The notes under the pieces: model-generated
Seen by the model: only the letters and a program-made list of their open reading frames with translations
The model's database searches: none
Told to the model about the DNA's origin: nothing
Translations under genes and position numbers: made by a program
In this document: positions 1 to 7,865 of the stretch, one piece after another
Layout of the letters: every line of letters starts with the position of its first letter
Position numbering within the stretch: the stretch's first letter is position 1
DNA from: Pyxidicoccus fallax
GTDB taxonomy: Bacteria > Myxococcota > Myxococcia > Myxococcales > Myxococcaceae
NCBI RefSeq assembly: GCF_012933655.1
Contig: NZ_JABBJJ010000009.1
Coordinates: forward strand, 25,723 to 89,722
DNA length: 64,000 bases
Direction of reading: 5' to 3'

Positions 1-855
1 CGCGTGAGCCGCAACCTCCGCCGCGCGGGCGAGGTGCTCGCGGTGGCCACGCTCGTCAACTGGGCGTGGTTCCCGCTGCTGCGCGAGCCGGTTTGGATTC
101 TGCGGATGGACATCCTCCAGTGCGTGGGCGTGTGCCTGCTCATCGTGCTGCCGGTGGCCGCCGCGCTGGCGTCGCGCCCGCGCGTGCTGGCCTCGGTGGC
201 GTTCGTGCTGGCAATGGCCGTCTTCGCGGTGGCGCCGCTGGGCGAGCTGGTGACGGGGCCGTGGGCCACGCTGACGAACAAGTCCTCCTTCGCGCCCTTC
301 CCGCTGTTGCCGTGGCTGGGCTTCGCGTGGCTCGGTGCCTTCTGCGGGACGATGGCGGGCGCGTGGGGACGGGCCGGGCTCGCTCGGGCCCTGGTGGGGC
401 TGATGGCCCTGGGCTTCGCGGGGATGCTGGCCGCGGACTTCCTCTACGGCCTGTACCCGTCGCACCGCTTCTTCGTCGCCAACCCGTCGAACTCGGCGAC
501 GCGGTTCGCGTGGGTCTGCACCGTGCTGCTGGGCTTGCTGTGGCTGGAGGGGCGCGTCCCCGTGGGCGCGGCGCCGTCCCGGGCGAGGCGGTTCATCGAG
601 GTGTTCGGCACGTCGTCGCTGTCCGCCTACTTCTTCCACGAGATGCTGCTGTTCTACCAGACGGGCGGTGTCTTCTCGTTCCAGCGCTTCTGGGGGGACC
701 GAAGCGGGTGGCTCCAGTTCGGGGTGCTGCTCGCCGCGCTCATCGTCCTCACGTGGCTGCTGTGCATCCTCACCGACCGCGTGGAGCGCGTGGTGCGGCC
801 CGCGCTCCGAGCGGCAATGGAGCGCGTCCGGCCCGGGCGCCGTGTCCTCACATAG
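1..855 (+). CDS. Membrane acyltransferase-like protein (HGSNAT/YeiB-like), 5' end cut by window edge
   Basis: This is the C-terminal part of an integral membrane protein, probably of the heparan-alpha-glucosaminide N-acetyltransferase/DUF1624-YeiB acyltransferase superfamily. The frame is open to base 1 and the first possible start in view is a GTG at 4, but members usually have 350-400 residues and an N-terminal DALRG-type first helix, so the true start probably lies upstream. About 284 codons are visible with seven or so hydrophobic segments. The segment FGTSSLSAYFFHEMLL near residue 200 is the typical penultimate-helix motif (compare the FGAAPLFFYLAHLYLLH segment of the related gene at 4925). 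The physiological substrate cannot be read from sequence. The family call rests on motif and hydropathy only; the membrane location is sure. Confidence 0.7.
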   Translation, partial: RVSRNLRRAGEVLAVATLVNWAWFPLLREPVWILRMDILQCVGVCLLIVLPVAAALASRPRVLASVAFVLAMAVFAVAPLGELVTGPWATLTNKSSFAPFPLLPWLGFAWLGAFCGTMAGAWGRAGLARALVGLMALGFAGMLAADFLYGLYPSHRFFVANPSNSATRFAWVCTVLLGLLWLEGRVPVGAAPSRARRFIEVFGTSSLSAYFFHEMLLFYQTGGVFSFQRFWGDRSGWLQFGVLLAALIVLTWLLCILTDRVERVVRPALRAAMERVRPGRRVLT

Positions 856-882
856 CGGCGCCCCCTGCCCCGCGGGGCAGGC

Positions 883-1371
883 TCAGTGCCCGCCAGCCGA
901 CAGTTTGTCGAACGCGGCGATGACCTCCGGAGGCGCCTGCACCAGCTCGATGAGCACGCCCTCGCCGCTGAAGGGAAACTGCTCGTTGCCCTTGGGGTGC
1001 ACGAAGCAGATGTCGAAGCCCGCGGCGCCCTTGCGGATGCCGCCCGGGGCGAAGCGCAGCCCCTGCCCCTCCAGCCACTTCACCGCGCCGGGCAGGTCAT
1101 CCACCCACAGGCCCACGTGGTTGAGCGGCGTCTCGTGCACGCGCGGCTTGCCCTCGGGGTTGATGGGCTGCATCAGGTCCACCTCCACCTTGAAGGGGCC
1201 GGCGCCGGCGACGACGATGTCCTCGTCCACGTTCTCCCGCTCGCTGCGGTAGGTGCCGTGGGGCGTCAGCCCCAGCAGGTCCACCCAGAGCTTGCGGAGC
1301 GGGCCCTTGTCGGCGCCGCCAATGGCGATCTGCTGCACTCCCAGGATGCGGAACGGTCTCGCGGTCTGCAT
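883..1371 (-). CDS. VOC-family (glyoxalase/bleomycin resistance fold) protein
   Basis: A 162-residue small cytosolic protein of the vicinal oxygen chelate fold. It opens with [15 protein letters not shown], and the second beta-alpha-beta unit [24 protein letters not shown] is characteristic, followed by FVHPKGN and [10 protein letters not shown], where the Glu is a usual metal ligand. Family members are metal-dependent epimerases, dioxygenases or lyases; methylmalonyl-CoA epimerase-like proteins share the H...E arrangement, but the substrate is not determinable here. The start chosen is the ATG at 1371, because the open frame further upstream (to 1467) encodes a Pro/Arg-rich stretch unlike the fold and runs towards the promoter region of the divergent lipoprotein gene. 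The neighbouring 1-855 gene converges on it with a 27-base gap. Confidence 0.82.
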   Translation of the reverse strand: MQTARPFRILGVQQIAIGGADKGPLRKLWVDLLGLTPHGTYRSERENVDEDIVVAGAGPFKVEVDLMQPINPEGKPRVHETPLNHVGLWVDDLPGAVKWLEGQGLRFAPGGIRKGAAGFDICFVHPKGNEQFPFSGEGVLIELVQAPPEVIAAFDKLSAGGH

Positions 1372-1516
1372 GGGCCGGCACCCTGCCAAACGGGCCGCGC
1401 CAGGACAAGGACACCGAGGCCACCGGGTCGGGTTCGGAAAAATCCGCGCGAATAGACCTATTTCCAAAGGTCATGCGTTTCGAGCCGGCGACCTACCTGT
1501 CTTCCTTGGAGACCGA

Positions 1517-3307
1517 ATGACGCCGTCCTCCCTGAAGCGCCGCCTGTCCGTGTGGGGAAGTGCACTTCTCGTCACCTGCACGCTGCCCGGTTGCATGAAG
1601 TCCCATGCCCCCGAGGCCCAAGGGCTCCAGAAGGCACAGTCCGAGAGCGTGGCGCAGGAGCGGCCCGCTCCCCAGGAGGAGAAGTCGGTCGAGTTCCAGG
1701 ATGAAGCCATCGAGGGAGAGCTGGCTGCTCCCGAGCCCGCCGCCAGGGCGCAGGTCGCGAGCGCGCCCGCCCCCGCGGGGATCATGGACATGGCCTCGGC
1801 TGGCGCCCCGATGATGGCCCGGGCGGAACCCACGACCGCGCCGCCGCCCCCTGCGATGCGCCGTCCGGCCCCCGCCAAGGGCCGGCCCCTCATGGCCCCG
1901 AAGGACGGCATGGACGACGCGGACCGCGCCTCAGCCGAGCGCGGCAACACGTTCGAGGCGTGGAAGCCCAACACCTTCACCGAGACGGTGAAGGACCCGC
2001 TGTCCACCTTCGCCGCGGACGTGGACACCGCCTCGTACACGGTGGCCCGCCGCTACCTCGTCCAGGGCACGCTGCCGCCCGCCTCCTCCGTGCGCGTGGA
2101 GGAGTTCATCAACTACTTCAAGTACCGCTACACCCCGCCGGAGACGGGGGCCTTCACGGTGCACCTGGAGGGGGCGCCCTCGCCGTTCGACCCGAAGCGC
2201 CACTTCGTGCGCGTGGGCGTGCAGGGCAAGGTCGTCTCGCGCTCGCAGCGCAAGCCCGCGCACCTGGTCTTCCTCGTGGACACCAGCGGCTCCATGCAGC
2301 CGCAGGACCGGCTGCCCCTGGCCAAGGAGGCCATGAAGCTGGCCGTGAAGAACCTCAACGAGAACGACACGGTGGCCATCGTCACCTACTCCGGTGGCAC
2401 GCAGGACGTGCTCGCGCCCACGCCGGCCACGGACCACGCGCGCATCTTCGCCGCCATCGACTCGCTGCGCTCCGGGGGCGGCACGGCGATGGGCTCGGGC
2501 ATGGAGCTGGCGTACAAGCACGCGGTGAAGAAGGCGTCCGGCAAGGTGGTGTCGCGCGTCATCGTCCTCACCGATGGCGACACCAACATCGGCCCCAACC
2601 TGGGCGCCTCGTCCATGCTGGAGAGCATCCACAAGTACGTGGCCGAGGGCGTCACGCTCACCACGGTGGGCTTCGGCATGGGGAACTACCGCGATGACCT
2701 GATGGAGAAGCTCGCGGACAAGGGCAACGGCAACTGCTTCTACGTGGACAGCTACAAGGAGGCGAAGAAGGTCTTCGAGACGCAGCTCACCGGCACGCTG
2801 GAGGTCATCGCCAAGGACGTGAAGCTCCAGGTGGAGTTCAACCCGGTGGCCGTGCGCCGCTACCGCCTGCTCGGGTACGAGAACCGCGATGTGGCGGACA
2901 ACGACTTCCGCAACGACAAGGTGGACGCGGGCGAGATTGGCGCGGGCCACAACGTCACCGCCGTGTACGAGGTGGAGTTGACGGGTGACACGAAGGACGC
3001 GCTGGCCACGGTGCGCGTGCGCGCCAAGGCGCCCAATGGCACCGAGGCCGCGGAGCAGGCGTTCCCCTTCGAGCGCTCGAAGCTGCGCCCGACGCTGGAG
3101 GCCGCCTCGCCGGACTTCCGCTTCGCCGTGGCCGTGGCGTCCACCGCCGACATCCTCCGCGGCAACCCCGCCGCCGAGAGCTGGAGCCTCACGACGGCCC
3201 AGAAGCTCGCCGAGGGCGCCGCCAGCGGTGACGCCGACCGCAACGAGTTCGTCCGGCTGGTCACCCAGGCCCGCGCGCTGATGGGCGCGTCCGCCCGCGG
3301 GCACTGA
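1517..3307 (+). CDS. von Willebrand factor A domain lipoprotein, YfbK-like
   Basis: A 596-residue predicted lipoprotein. The signal peptide has lipobox LPGC (Cys26) and is followed by an Ala/Pro-rich, low-complexity linker to about residue 150. Next comes the conserved N-terminal block of YfbK-like proteins (TFAADVDTASYTVARRYL...VEEFINYFKYRY), then a vWA domain with a complete MIDAS motif DTSGSM starting at Asp255 and downstream LTDGDTNIG. The C-terminal part (from about residue 430) matches the DUF3520-type region usually present in this family. The vWA domain would bind Mg2+ and a protein ligand at the cell surface or in the periplasm; the biological role is unknown. The ATG at 1517 is preferred over earlier in-frame starts because it gives the signal peptide and follows TTGGAGA. 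A stem-loop follows the stop codon. Confidence 0.88.
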   Translation: MTPSSLKRRLSVWGSALLVTCTLPGCMKSHAPEAQGLQKAQSESVAQERPAPQEEKSVEFQDEAIEGELAAPEPAARAQVASAPAPAGIMDMASAGAPMMARAEPTTAPPPPAMRRPAPAKGRPLMAPKDGMDDADRASAERGNTFEAWKPNTFTETVKDPLSTFAADVDTASYTVARRYLVQGTLPPASSVRVEEFINYFKYRYTPPETGAFTVHLEGAPSPFDPKRHFVRVGVQGKVVSRSQRKPAHLVFLVDTSGSMQPQDRLPLAKEAMKLAVKNLNENDTVAIVTYSGGTQDVLAPTPATDHARIFAAIDSLRSGGGTAMGSGMELAYKHAVKKASGKVVSRVIVLTDGDTNIGPNLGASSMLESIHKYVAEGVTLTTVGFGMGNYRDDLMEKLADKGNGNCFYVDSYKEAKKVFETQLTGTLEVIAKDVKLQVEFNPVAVRRYRLLGYENRDVADNDFRNDKVDAGEIGAGHNVTAVYEVELTGDTKDALATVRVRAKAPNGTEAAEQAFPFERSKLRPTLEAASPDFRFAVAVASTADILRGNPAAESWSLTTAQKLAEGAASGDADRNEFVRLVTQARALMGASARGH

Positions 3308-3333
3308 CGCACAGCAGCGCTTCAGCGGTTTCG

Positions 3334-3374
3334 CGGGGTGGAGGGTCCGGCATCGCCGGGAGCCTTCCACCCCG
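3334..3374 (+). terminator. Stem-loop downstream of the vWA gene
   Basis: CGGGGTGGA (3334-3342) pairs perfectly with TCCACCCCG (3366-3374), enclosing a GC-rich loop that can itself pair. There is no T-run after it, so it is a weak or non-canonical intrinsic terminator or an mRNA 3'-end stabiliser. Confidence 0.45.
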
Positions 3375-3459
3375 TTGCCGTTCGCGGCGTGCCTCCACCC
3401 TGGCCCGCGAAAAGGGCGCGCGGTGGACATCACGCGAGCCGCACTGCTACTTGCTGGTC

Positions 3460-4092
3460 ATGTCCGAGATGTCCATTCCCATCCTCCTGTCGGTCATCGG
3501 CGCCGGCCTCTTCGTGGCGACGATCATCGGGTTCGTCCGCTGGCGGCGATGGCAGCAACAGGTCGCCACCTGGGAGGACTTCGCGAACCGCAACGACTGG
3601 ACCATCCGCGTGACCCCGGGGTTCATGTATTCGACGGGGACCCTCGAGATGCAAGGTCGCGACCAGGGGATTCCGGTCTCGCTGCTCACCGAGCACCGGG
3701 ACTTCGGCAGGCACTGGCACGTCGTCACCATCCTGCGGCTGCCGCTCGGGGACGTGGTGCCGCCCGGGCTGTCCGTGAAGCCCTCGCGGATGGGCCCAAT
3801 GATGAGCAAGTTCTTCGGCGTCGAGGACGAGAAGGTGGGGGATGCCGCGCTCGATGACGCGCTGGTGCTGCAACACGTCACCCCCGCGGTGCGCGCCTTG
3901 TTCTTCAAGCCGGGCGTCAAGGGGCCGCTGCTGAAGTTGGGCCGCGCCTGCTCGAACTTCTCGATTGAGTCCGGCACCTTGACGGTCGAGCAGATGGATG
4001 TGCCGAGGACCCCGGTGGAACTCGAGGGCTTCATGTCCCCGGGGCTCGGACTGGCGCGCGCCCTGCGCACGCACGCCAACCGCCCCCTGTAG
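3460..4092 (+). CDS. Membrane-anchored protein of unknown function, copy 1 of a tandem pair
   Basis: A protein of about 210 residues with one N-terminal transmembrane segment (SIPILLSVIGAGLFVATIIGFV), then a basic stop-transfer RWRRW and a soluble domain that would face the cytoplasm. No known domain is recognised. It is clearly paralogous to the next gene: shared blocks include WRRWQQQVATW/WRKWKRQAVAW, PVSLLTEHRDF/PVSLFTEHRGS, WHVVTILRLPLGD/WHVVTIMRVALGD, GDAALDDAL/GDAALDNML and a C-terminal GLGLARALR/ALGLAQALR. The soluble part contains 'TPGFMYSTGTLEM' and a conserved SVKP(S/A)R strand. The ATG at 3460 is chosen; a TTG at 3451 is possible. Function unknown. Confidence 0.75.
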   Translation: MSEMSIPILLSVIGAGLFVATIIGFVRWRRWQQQVATWEDFANRNDWTIRVTPGFMYSTGTLEMQGRDQGIPVSLLTEHRDFGRHWHVVTILRLPLGDVVPPGLSVKPSRMGPMMSKFFGVEDEKVGDAALDDALVLQHVTPAVRALFFKPGVKGPLLKLGRACSNFSIESGTLTVEQMDVPRTPVELEGFMSPGLGLARALRTHANRPL

Positions 4093-4105
4093 AGTGCCCT
4101 CCATC

Positions 4106-4789
4106 ATGTTCGACCCGTGGATCATCACCATCGGCAGCGGCCTGGCCCTCCTCGGCGCCGCGAGCACCCTGTGGTCCATCGCGCGCGTCTTCCGCTGGCG
4201 GAAATGGAAGCGGCAGGCCGTCGCCTGGCAGGCCTTCGCGGACCACAATGGCTGGAGCTTCCGTGCGACGCCAGGGGCCATGTACGGGGTGGGGGTCCTC
4301 CAGATGGAGAGCCCCAACCCGGAGCTTCCGGTCTCCCTCTTCACGGAGCACCGGGGCAGTGGCAACGACTGGCACGTCGTCACCATCATGCGGGTGGCGC
4401 TCGGAGACGCGCTACCGCCCGGGATGAGCGTGAAGCCCGCGCGGCTGACCGACAAGGTACTCAGGCTCGTCGGCATCAAGGACAAGGGCGAAGAGGTGGG
4501 GGACGCGGCGCTCGACAACATGCTGGAGCTGAAGAACGTCCCAGCTGAAATGGGCGCGGTGCTCTCCAGACCGGCCATCAGGAAGCTCCTGCTGACGCAG
4601 GTCCGCACCTACACGGACTTCTCCATCGAGGCCGGCTTCCTGACGGTCGAGCTGACGGACGTGCCGAAGACGCCCATGGAGCTCGATGCCTTCATGTACC
4701 CGGCGCTCGGGCTGGCGCAGGCCCTGCGCGCCATGGAGGACCGGACGCTGCCACAGCCGAGCGCACAGCCTCGCCTGCAGCCCGGATAG
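4106..4789 (+). CDS. Membrane-anchored protein of unknown function, copy 2 of a tandem pair
   Basis: A 227-residue paralogue of the preceding gene, 13 bases downstream and presumably co-transcribed. It has the same plan: an N-terminal hydrophobic helix (WIITIGSGLALLGAASTLWS), basic RWRKWKRQ, then a soluble alpha/beta domain that ends in an extra Pro/Gln-rich tail (LPQPSAQPRLQPG). Compared with copy 1 it carries a small insertion (KDKGEE) before the conserved VGDAALDN block. No catalytic motif is visible. The pair reads as a local tandem duplication that has diverged to roughly half identity. The ATG at 4106 is chosen because upstream in-frame codons lie inside copy 1. Confidence 0.75.
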   Translation: MFDPWIITIGSGLALLGAASTLWSIARVFRWRKWKRQAVAWQAFADHNGWSFRATPGAMYGVGVLQMESPNPELPVSLFTEHRGSGNDWHVVTIMRVALGDALPPGMSVKPARLTDKVLRLVGIKDKGEEVGDAALDNMLELKNVPAEMGAVLSRPAIRKLLLTQVRTYTDFSIEAGFLTVELTDVPKTPMELDAFMYPALGLAQALRAMEDRTLPQPSAQPRLQPG

Positions 4790-4924
4790 TCCGACAGCCG
4801 CGTCGCGGCGGGAGCCCTGCTTATCCCTCCGCGCAGTCCTTCCTTCCCGTAATCGAGTTGCGAGAAATGCCTCCGTTGACGAAGGGGGGCTGCTCCCGCA
4901 CGGTGGCCGGAAAGGAGGACTCAG

Positions 4925-6130
4925 GTGTCCACGGCTTCGCTCTCAATGAATCAGGCGGTTGCTTCTCCGGCCGGCGCACAAGCGACGAAGTCGGCCACGG
5001 CGAAGCGCATCGTCACCATCGACGCGCTGCGCGGCTTCGTCATGCTGCTGATGCTCGTCGACCACGCGCGCGAGTTCTTCTACATGCACGCGCAGGTCAG
5101 CGACCCGGTGAACCTGGCCACCACGCCGGCCGACCTCTTCTTCACCCGGCTTTCCGCGCACCTGTGCGCCCCGGTGTTCGTCGCGCTCACGGGCCTGTCC
5201 GCCTGGCTCTACGGTCAGCGCCGGGGCGGCAAGCGCGCCGCCTCCGAGTTCCTGCTGAAGCGAGGCCTGTTCCTCATCGTGCTGGAATTGACGCTGGTCA
5301 ACTTCGCCTGGACGTTCTCGCTGACCCCGGCCACGTACTTCCTCCAGGTCATGTGGGCCATCGGCGGGTCCATGGTCGTCCTCGCCGGGCTCCTGTGGCT
5401 GCCTCGGTACGCGCTGCTCGCCGTGGGCCTCGCCATCGTCTTCGGGCACAACCTGCTGGACCCCATCACCGTCCAGCCCGGGCAGCCCGGCGCCACGCTG
5501 TGGGCCATCCTCCATGACCGCGGCTACATCGCCCTGCCTTGGGACGCTCGCGCGCGGACGTCCTATCCCGTGCTCCCGTGGATTGGCGTGATTGCCCTGG
5601 GGCACGCCATCGGTCCGTGGTTCGCGCAGGCGGTGGACGCGGCGACGCGCCGGCGCAGGCTGGCCTTCCTGGGCGCGGCGTCGCTGACGCTCTTCCTCGT
5701 CCTGCGGTGGGTCAACCTCTATGGCGAGCCCGTGCCCTGGGTTCACGGCGCCACGCCGCTGCAGACGGTGATCTCCTTCCTGAACCTCACCAAGTACCCA
5801 CCGTCACTCGACTTCCTGTTGCTGACTCTGGGCGTGGGCGCCCTGCTGCTCGTGGCCTTCGAGCGCCTGCCCACGCGGGCCCTGGCACTGCTCACCATCT
5901 TCGGCGCGGCGCCGCTGTTCTTCTACCTGGCCCACCTCTACCTGCTGCACGCGCTCAACCGCGTGGCGCTCCTCGCGCTGGGCCCCAACCAGGGCGCGCT
6001 CTTCAGCGTCCCCAACATCGCGTCGCTCTGGCTGCTCGCGGCGGTGGTCGCGGTGCCGCTGGGGTTCGCCTGCCGCTGGTTCGTGGGGGTCAAGGCCCGC
6101 AGCAACAGCGCGTGGATGAGCTACCTGTAG
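4925..6130 (+). CDS. DUF1624/HGSNAT-type multipass membrane protein
   Basis: A 401-residue polytopic membrane protein. After a short soluble N-terminus comes KRIVTIDALRGFVMLLMLVDHAREFF, the signature first helix of the heparan-alpha-glucosaminide N-acetyltransferase catalytic (DUF1624) family (DALRG...DHxR). About ten hydrophobic helices follow, with SAHLCAPVFVALTGLSAWLYG and the late FGAAPLFFYLAHLYLLHAL motif. Family members transfer acyl groups across the membrane to sugars or other polar acceptors; the acceptor here is unknown. Translation starts at GTG 4925 behind a strong AGGAGG-like site (AAAGGAGGAC) with 7-base spacing. It is related in type to the truncated gene at the left edge. Confidence 0.85.
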   Translation: MSTASLSMNQAVASPAGAQATKSATAKRIVTIDALRGFVMLLMLVDHAREFFYMHAQVSDPVNLATTPADLFFTRLSAHLCAPVFVALTGLSAWLYGQRRGGKRAASEFLLKRGLFLIVLELTLVNFAWTFSLTPATYFLQVMWAIGGSMVVLAGLLWLPRYALLAVGLAIVFGHNLLDPITVQPGQPGATLWAILHDRGYIALPWDARARTSYPVLPWIGVIALGHAIGPWFAQAVDAATRRRRLAFLGAASLTLFLVLRWVNLYGEPVPWVHGATPLQTVISFLNLTKYPPSLDFLLLTLGVGALLLVAFERLPTRALALLTIFGAAPLFFYLAHLYLLHALNRVALLALGPNQGALFSVPNIASLWLLAAVVAVPLGFACRWFVGVKARSNSAWMSYL

Positions 6131-6156
6131 CCAGACACGCCTCCCCCTCTCGAAGC

Positions 6157-6174
6157 CCGTGACGCGCGTCACGG
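6157..6174. terminator. Perfect 18-bp palindrome, likely transcription terminator hairpin or protein-binding site
   Basis: CCGTGACGCGCGTCACGG is a perfect palindrome 27 bases after the stop of the DUF1624 gene. A GC-rich hairpin at this place would terminate the upstream transcript, although no T-tract follows. A dimeric DNA-binding protein site is the alternative. Confidence 0.45.
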
Positions 6175-6222
6175 CCCGCGCTCGCGTGGCCGTCGACGCG
6201 CTTTGTCATTTCCCATCCCATG

Positions 6223-6260
6223 ATTGACGCGGCAGGTCGAAATCCTGCCACTCGTTCAAT
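6223..6260. promoter_or_regulatory. Inverted repeat, candidate operator of the fatty-acid operon
   Basis: GGCAGG (6231-6236) and CCTGCC (6244-6249) are perfect inverted arms around a 7-base spacer, framed by outer arms ATTGA (6223-6227) and TCAAT (6256-6260). It sits 25 bases upstream of the candidate -35 box of an operon whose second gene encodes a TetR-type repressor, so autoregulation through this site is a reasonable inference. No binding data exist. Confidence 0.4.
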
Positions 6261-6284
6261 CTCTGGAATCAATGACTCTCGCTA

Positions 6285-6313
6285 TTGACACTCTGCCAAT
6301 AGGCCCGCATCAT
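6285..6313 (+). promoter_or_regulatory. Candidate sigma-70-type promoter of the fatty-acid operon
   Basis: TTGACA (6285-6290, consensus -35) is followed after exactly 17 bases by CATCAT (6308-6313, four of six matches to TATAAT). The predicted start would leave a 5' leader of about 20-25 bases before the ATG at 6343. Confidence 0.5.
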
Positions 6314-6342
6314 CGGCTTCACAGGATGAGCGAGGCCCCGTC

Positions 6343-7185
6343 ATGAGCTATCAGCACATCCGGTTTTCCGTCGCGAACCGGGTCGCCACCGTGGAGTTGC
6401 ACCGTCCCGAAGCGCGGAACGGTTTCACCATCACCATGGCGGATGAGCTGAGCGCCGCGCTCGGCGAGGCCGACGCGAACGAGGACATCCGCGTCGTCAT
6501 CCTCACCGGGGCCGGCAAGGACTTCTGTGTGGGCGCCGACCTGAGCGGCCGCTCCTTCGAGGTGTCCAACACCCCCGCTTCGGACAATGACTGGGTCGAG
6601 CCTGCGACACGGGTGGCGCGTCAGATGTTCAACCTGCGCAAGCCCGTCATCGCGGCCATTCGCGGCGCCGCGGTGGGCGTGGGCTCGACGATGATCCTCC
6701 CCGCGGACTTCCGGCTCGCCGCGAAGGACAGCCGCTTCGGCTTCGTCTTCAGCCGCCGCGGCATCTACCCGGAGGCGGGCTCCTGCTGGTTCCTGCCGCG
6801 CATCGTCGGGATGGGGCGCGCGCTCGACTGGATGGTGAGCGGCCGGCTGATTCCCGCTCAGGAGGCGCTGGAAGCGGGCCTGGTCAAGTCGCTCCACGAG
6901 CCCGACGCCCTGCTCGACGCCGCCCAGGCCCTGGCCCGCGACCTGGTGGAGACCACCGCGCCGGTGTCCGTGGCCGTCATCCGGCAGGCGCTCTACCGGA
7001 TGAGCGCCCTGCCCTCGCCCGAGCCCGCCTTCGCGCTCGACAGCAAGCTCATCGCGAGCCTGGGAGAGAACGCGGACGCCCTGGAGGGCATCCTTTCCTT
7101 CATGGAGAAGCGACCGGCCCGGTTCACCCGGACGGTGCGGCAGGACTTGCCCACGTTCCTGCCCTGGCGTGAGCATACGCCATGA
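6343..7185 (+). CDS. Enoyl-CoA hydratase/isomerase (crotonase family)
   Basis: A 280-residue crotonase-fold enzyme, full length for the family. It shows the CoA-binding/oxyanion strand VGADLSGRSF, the RGAAVGVGSTMILPADFRLAA helix and strand, and SRRGIYPEAGSCWFLPRIVG, where the Glu sits at the position of the second catalytic carboxylate. In fatty-acid oxidation such enzymes hydrate 2-enoyl-CoA; because FadB in the same operon has its own hydratase domain, this one probably handles a different chain type (branched, unsaturated or terpenoid). It is the first gene of the operon, and its stop overlaps the start of the TetR gene by ATGA, so the two are translationally coupled. Confidence 0.88.
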   Translation: MSYQHIRFSVANRVATVELHRPEARNGFTITMADELSAALGEADANEDIRVVILTGAGKDFCVGADLSGRSFEVSNTPASDNDWVEPATRVARQMFNLRKPVIAAIRGAAVGVGSTMILPADFRLAAKDSRFGFVFSRRGIYPEAGSCWFLPRIVGMGRALDWMVSGRLIPAQEALEAGLVKSLHEPDALLDAAQALARDLVETTAPVSVAVIRQALYRMSALPSPEPAFALDSKLIASLGENADALEGILSFMEKRPARFTRTVRQDLPTFLPWREHTP

Positions 7186-7865
7186 CCTCAGCGACCTCCC
7201 CTCGTAGCAGGAAGCGACTCGAACCCGACACCCGCAGGGAACAGATTCTCGAGTGCGCCATGCGGCTGTTCGGTGAGCGCCCCTACGCGGAAGTCTCCAC
7301 CACGGACATCGCCCAGGAAGCAGGTGTCGCCAGGGGACTGCTCAATCACTACTTCGGGCAGAAGCGCGACCTCTACCTGAAGGTCGTCAAGAGAATGCTG
7401 CTCATGCCAGGACTGGAAGAGCGTGTGCCCATGACCGGCTCGCTGCGACAGCGCGTGGAGCGCAGCGTCGAGTGGTACCTCGACACGGTGGCGACCCACG
7501 GAAAGATGTACGTGGCCGTCACCGGCCCGGGAGGCATCGGCGCGGACCCGGAGGTCGAGCGCATCATCGCGACGGCGGACGACGTGGCCGCCGCGAAGAC
7601 GCTGGAGTTCCTCGGCCTCAAGGTCGAGGTCGGCAGCGACGCGCGGCACCGGGCGATGATGCGTTCCTACGGCGGCCTGGTGAAGGCCACCATCCGCGAG
7701 TGGATTCGCGGCGGCACCCTGTCCCGAGAGGACGCGCACCTGCTCTTGAGCGAAGCGCTCATCACCATCGTGCGCGACGTGTTCCCCCAACTCCAACCCG
7801 CCCGCACCGAGCCCGACGAGTCCAAGGCCCCGCGGACCGGACCCAAGCGAACAAAGGACGAGTGA
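7182..7865 (+). CDS. TetR/AcrR-family transcriptional regulator
   Basis: A 227-residue repressor. The N-terminal helix-turn-helix is typical (REQILECAMRLFGERPYAEVSTTDIAQEAGVARGLLNHYFGQKRDLYLKVV, residues about 18-68), followed by an all-helical ligand-binding domain of normal length and a Lys/Pro-rich tail (residues 205-227). Placed second in an acyl-CoA operon and overlapping both neighbours (ATGA at the front, one base at the back), it probably senses a fatty acyl-CoA or fatty acid and controls its own operon through the inverted repeat at 6223-6260. This is an inference from context; the effector is not visible in sequence. Confidence 0.88.
   Translation: MTSATSPRSRKRLEPDTRREQILECAMRLFGERPYAEVSTTDIAQEAGVARGLLNHYFGQKRDLYLKVVKRMLLMPGLEERVPMTGSLRQRVERSVEWYLDTVATHGKMYVAVTGPGGIGADPEVERIIATADDVAAAKTLEFLGLKVEVGSDARHRAMMRSYGGLVKATIREWIRGGTLSREDAHLLLSEALITIVRDVFPQLQPARTEPDESKAPRTGPKRTKDE

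Noticed and set aside
1372..1467. N-terminal extension of the VOC protein to 1467
   Set aside because: The extra 32 residues are Pro/Arg/Cys-rich and not part of the fold; they overlap the likely promoter of the divergent lipoprotein.
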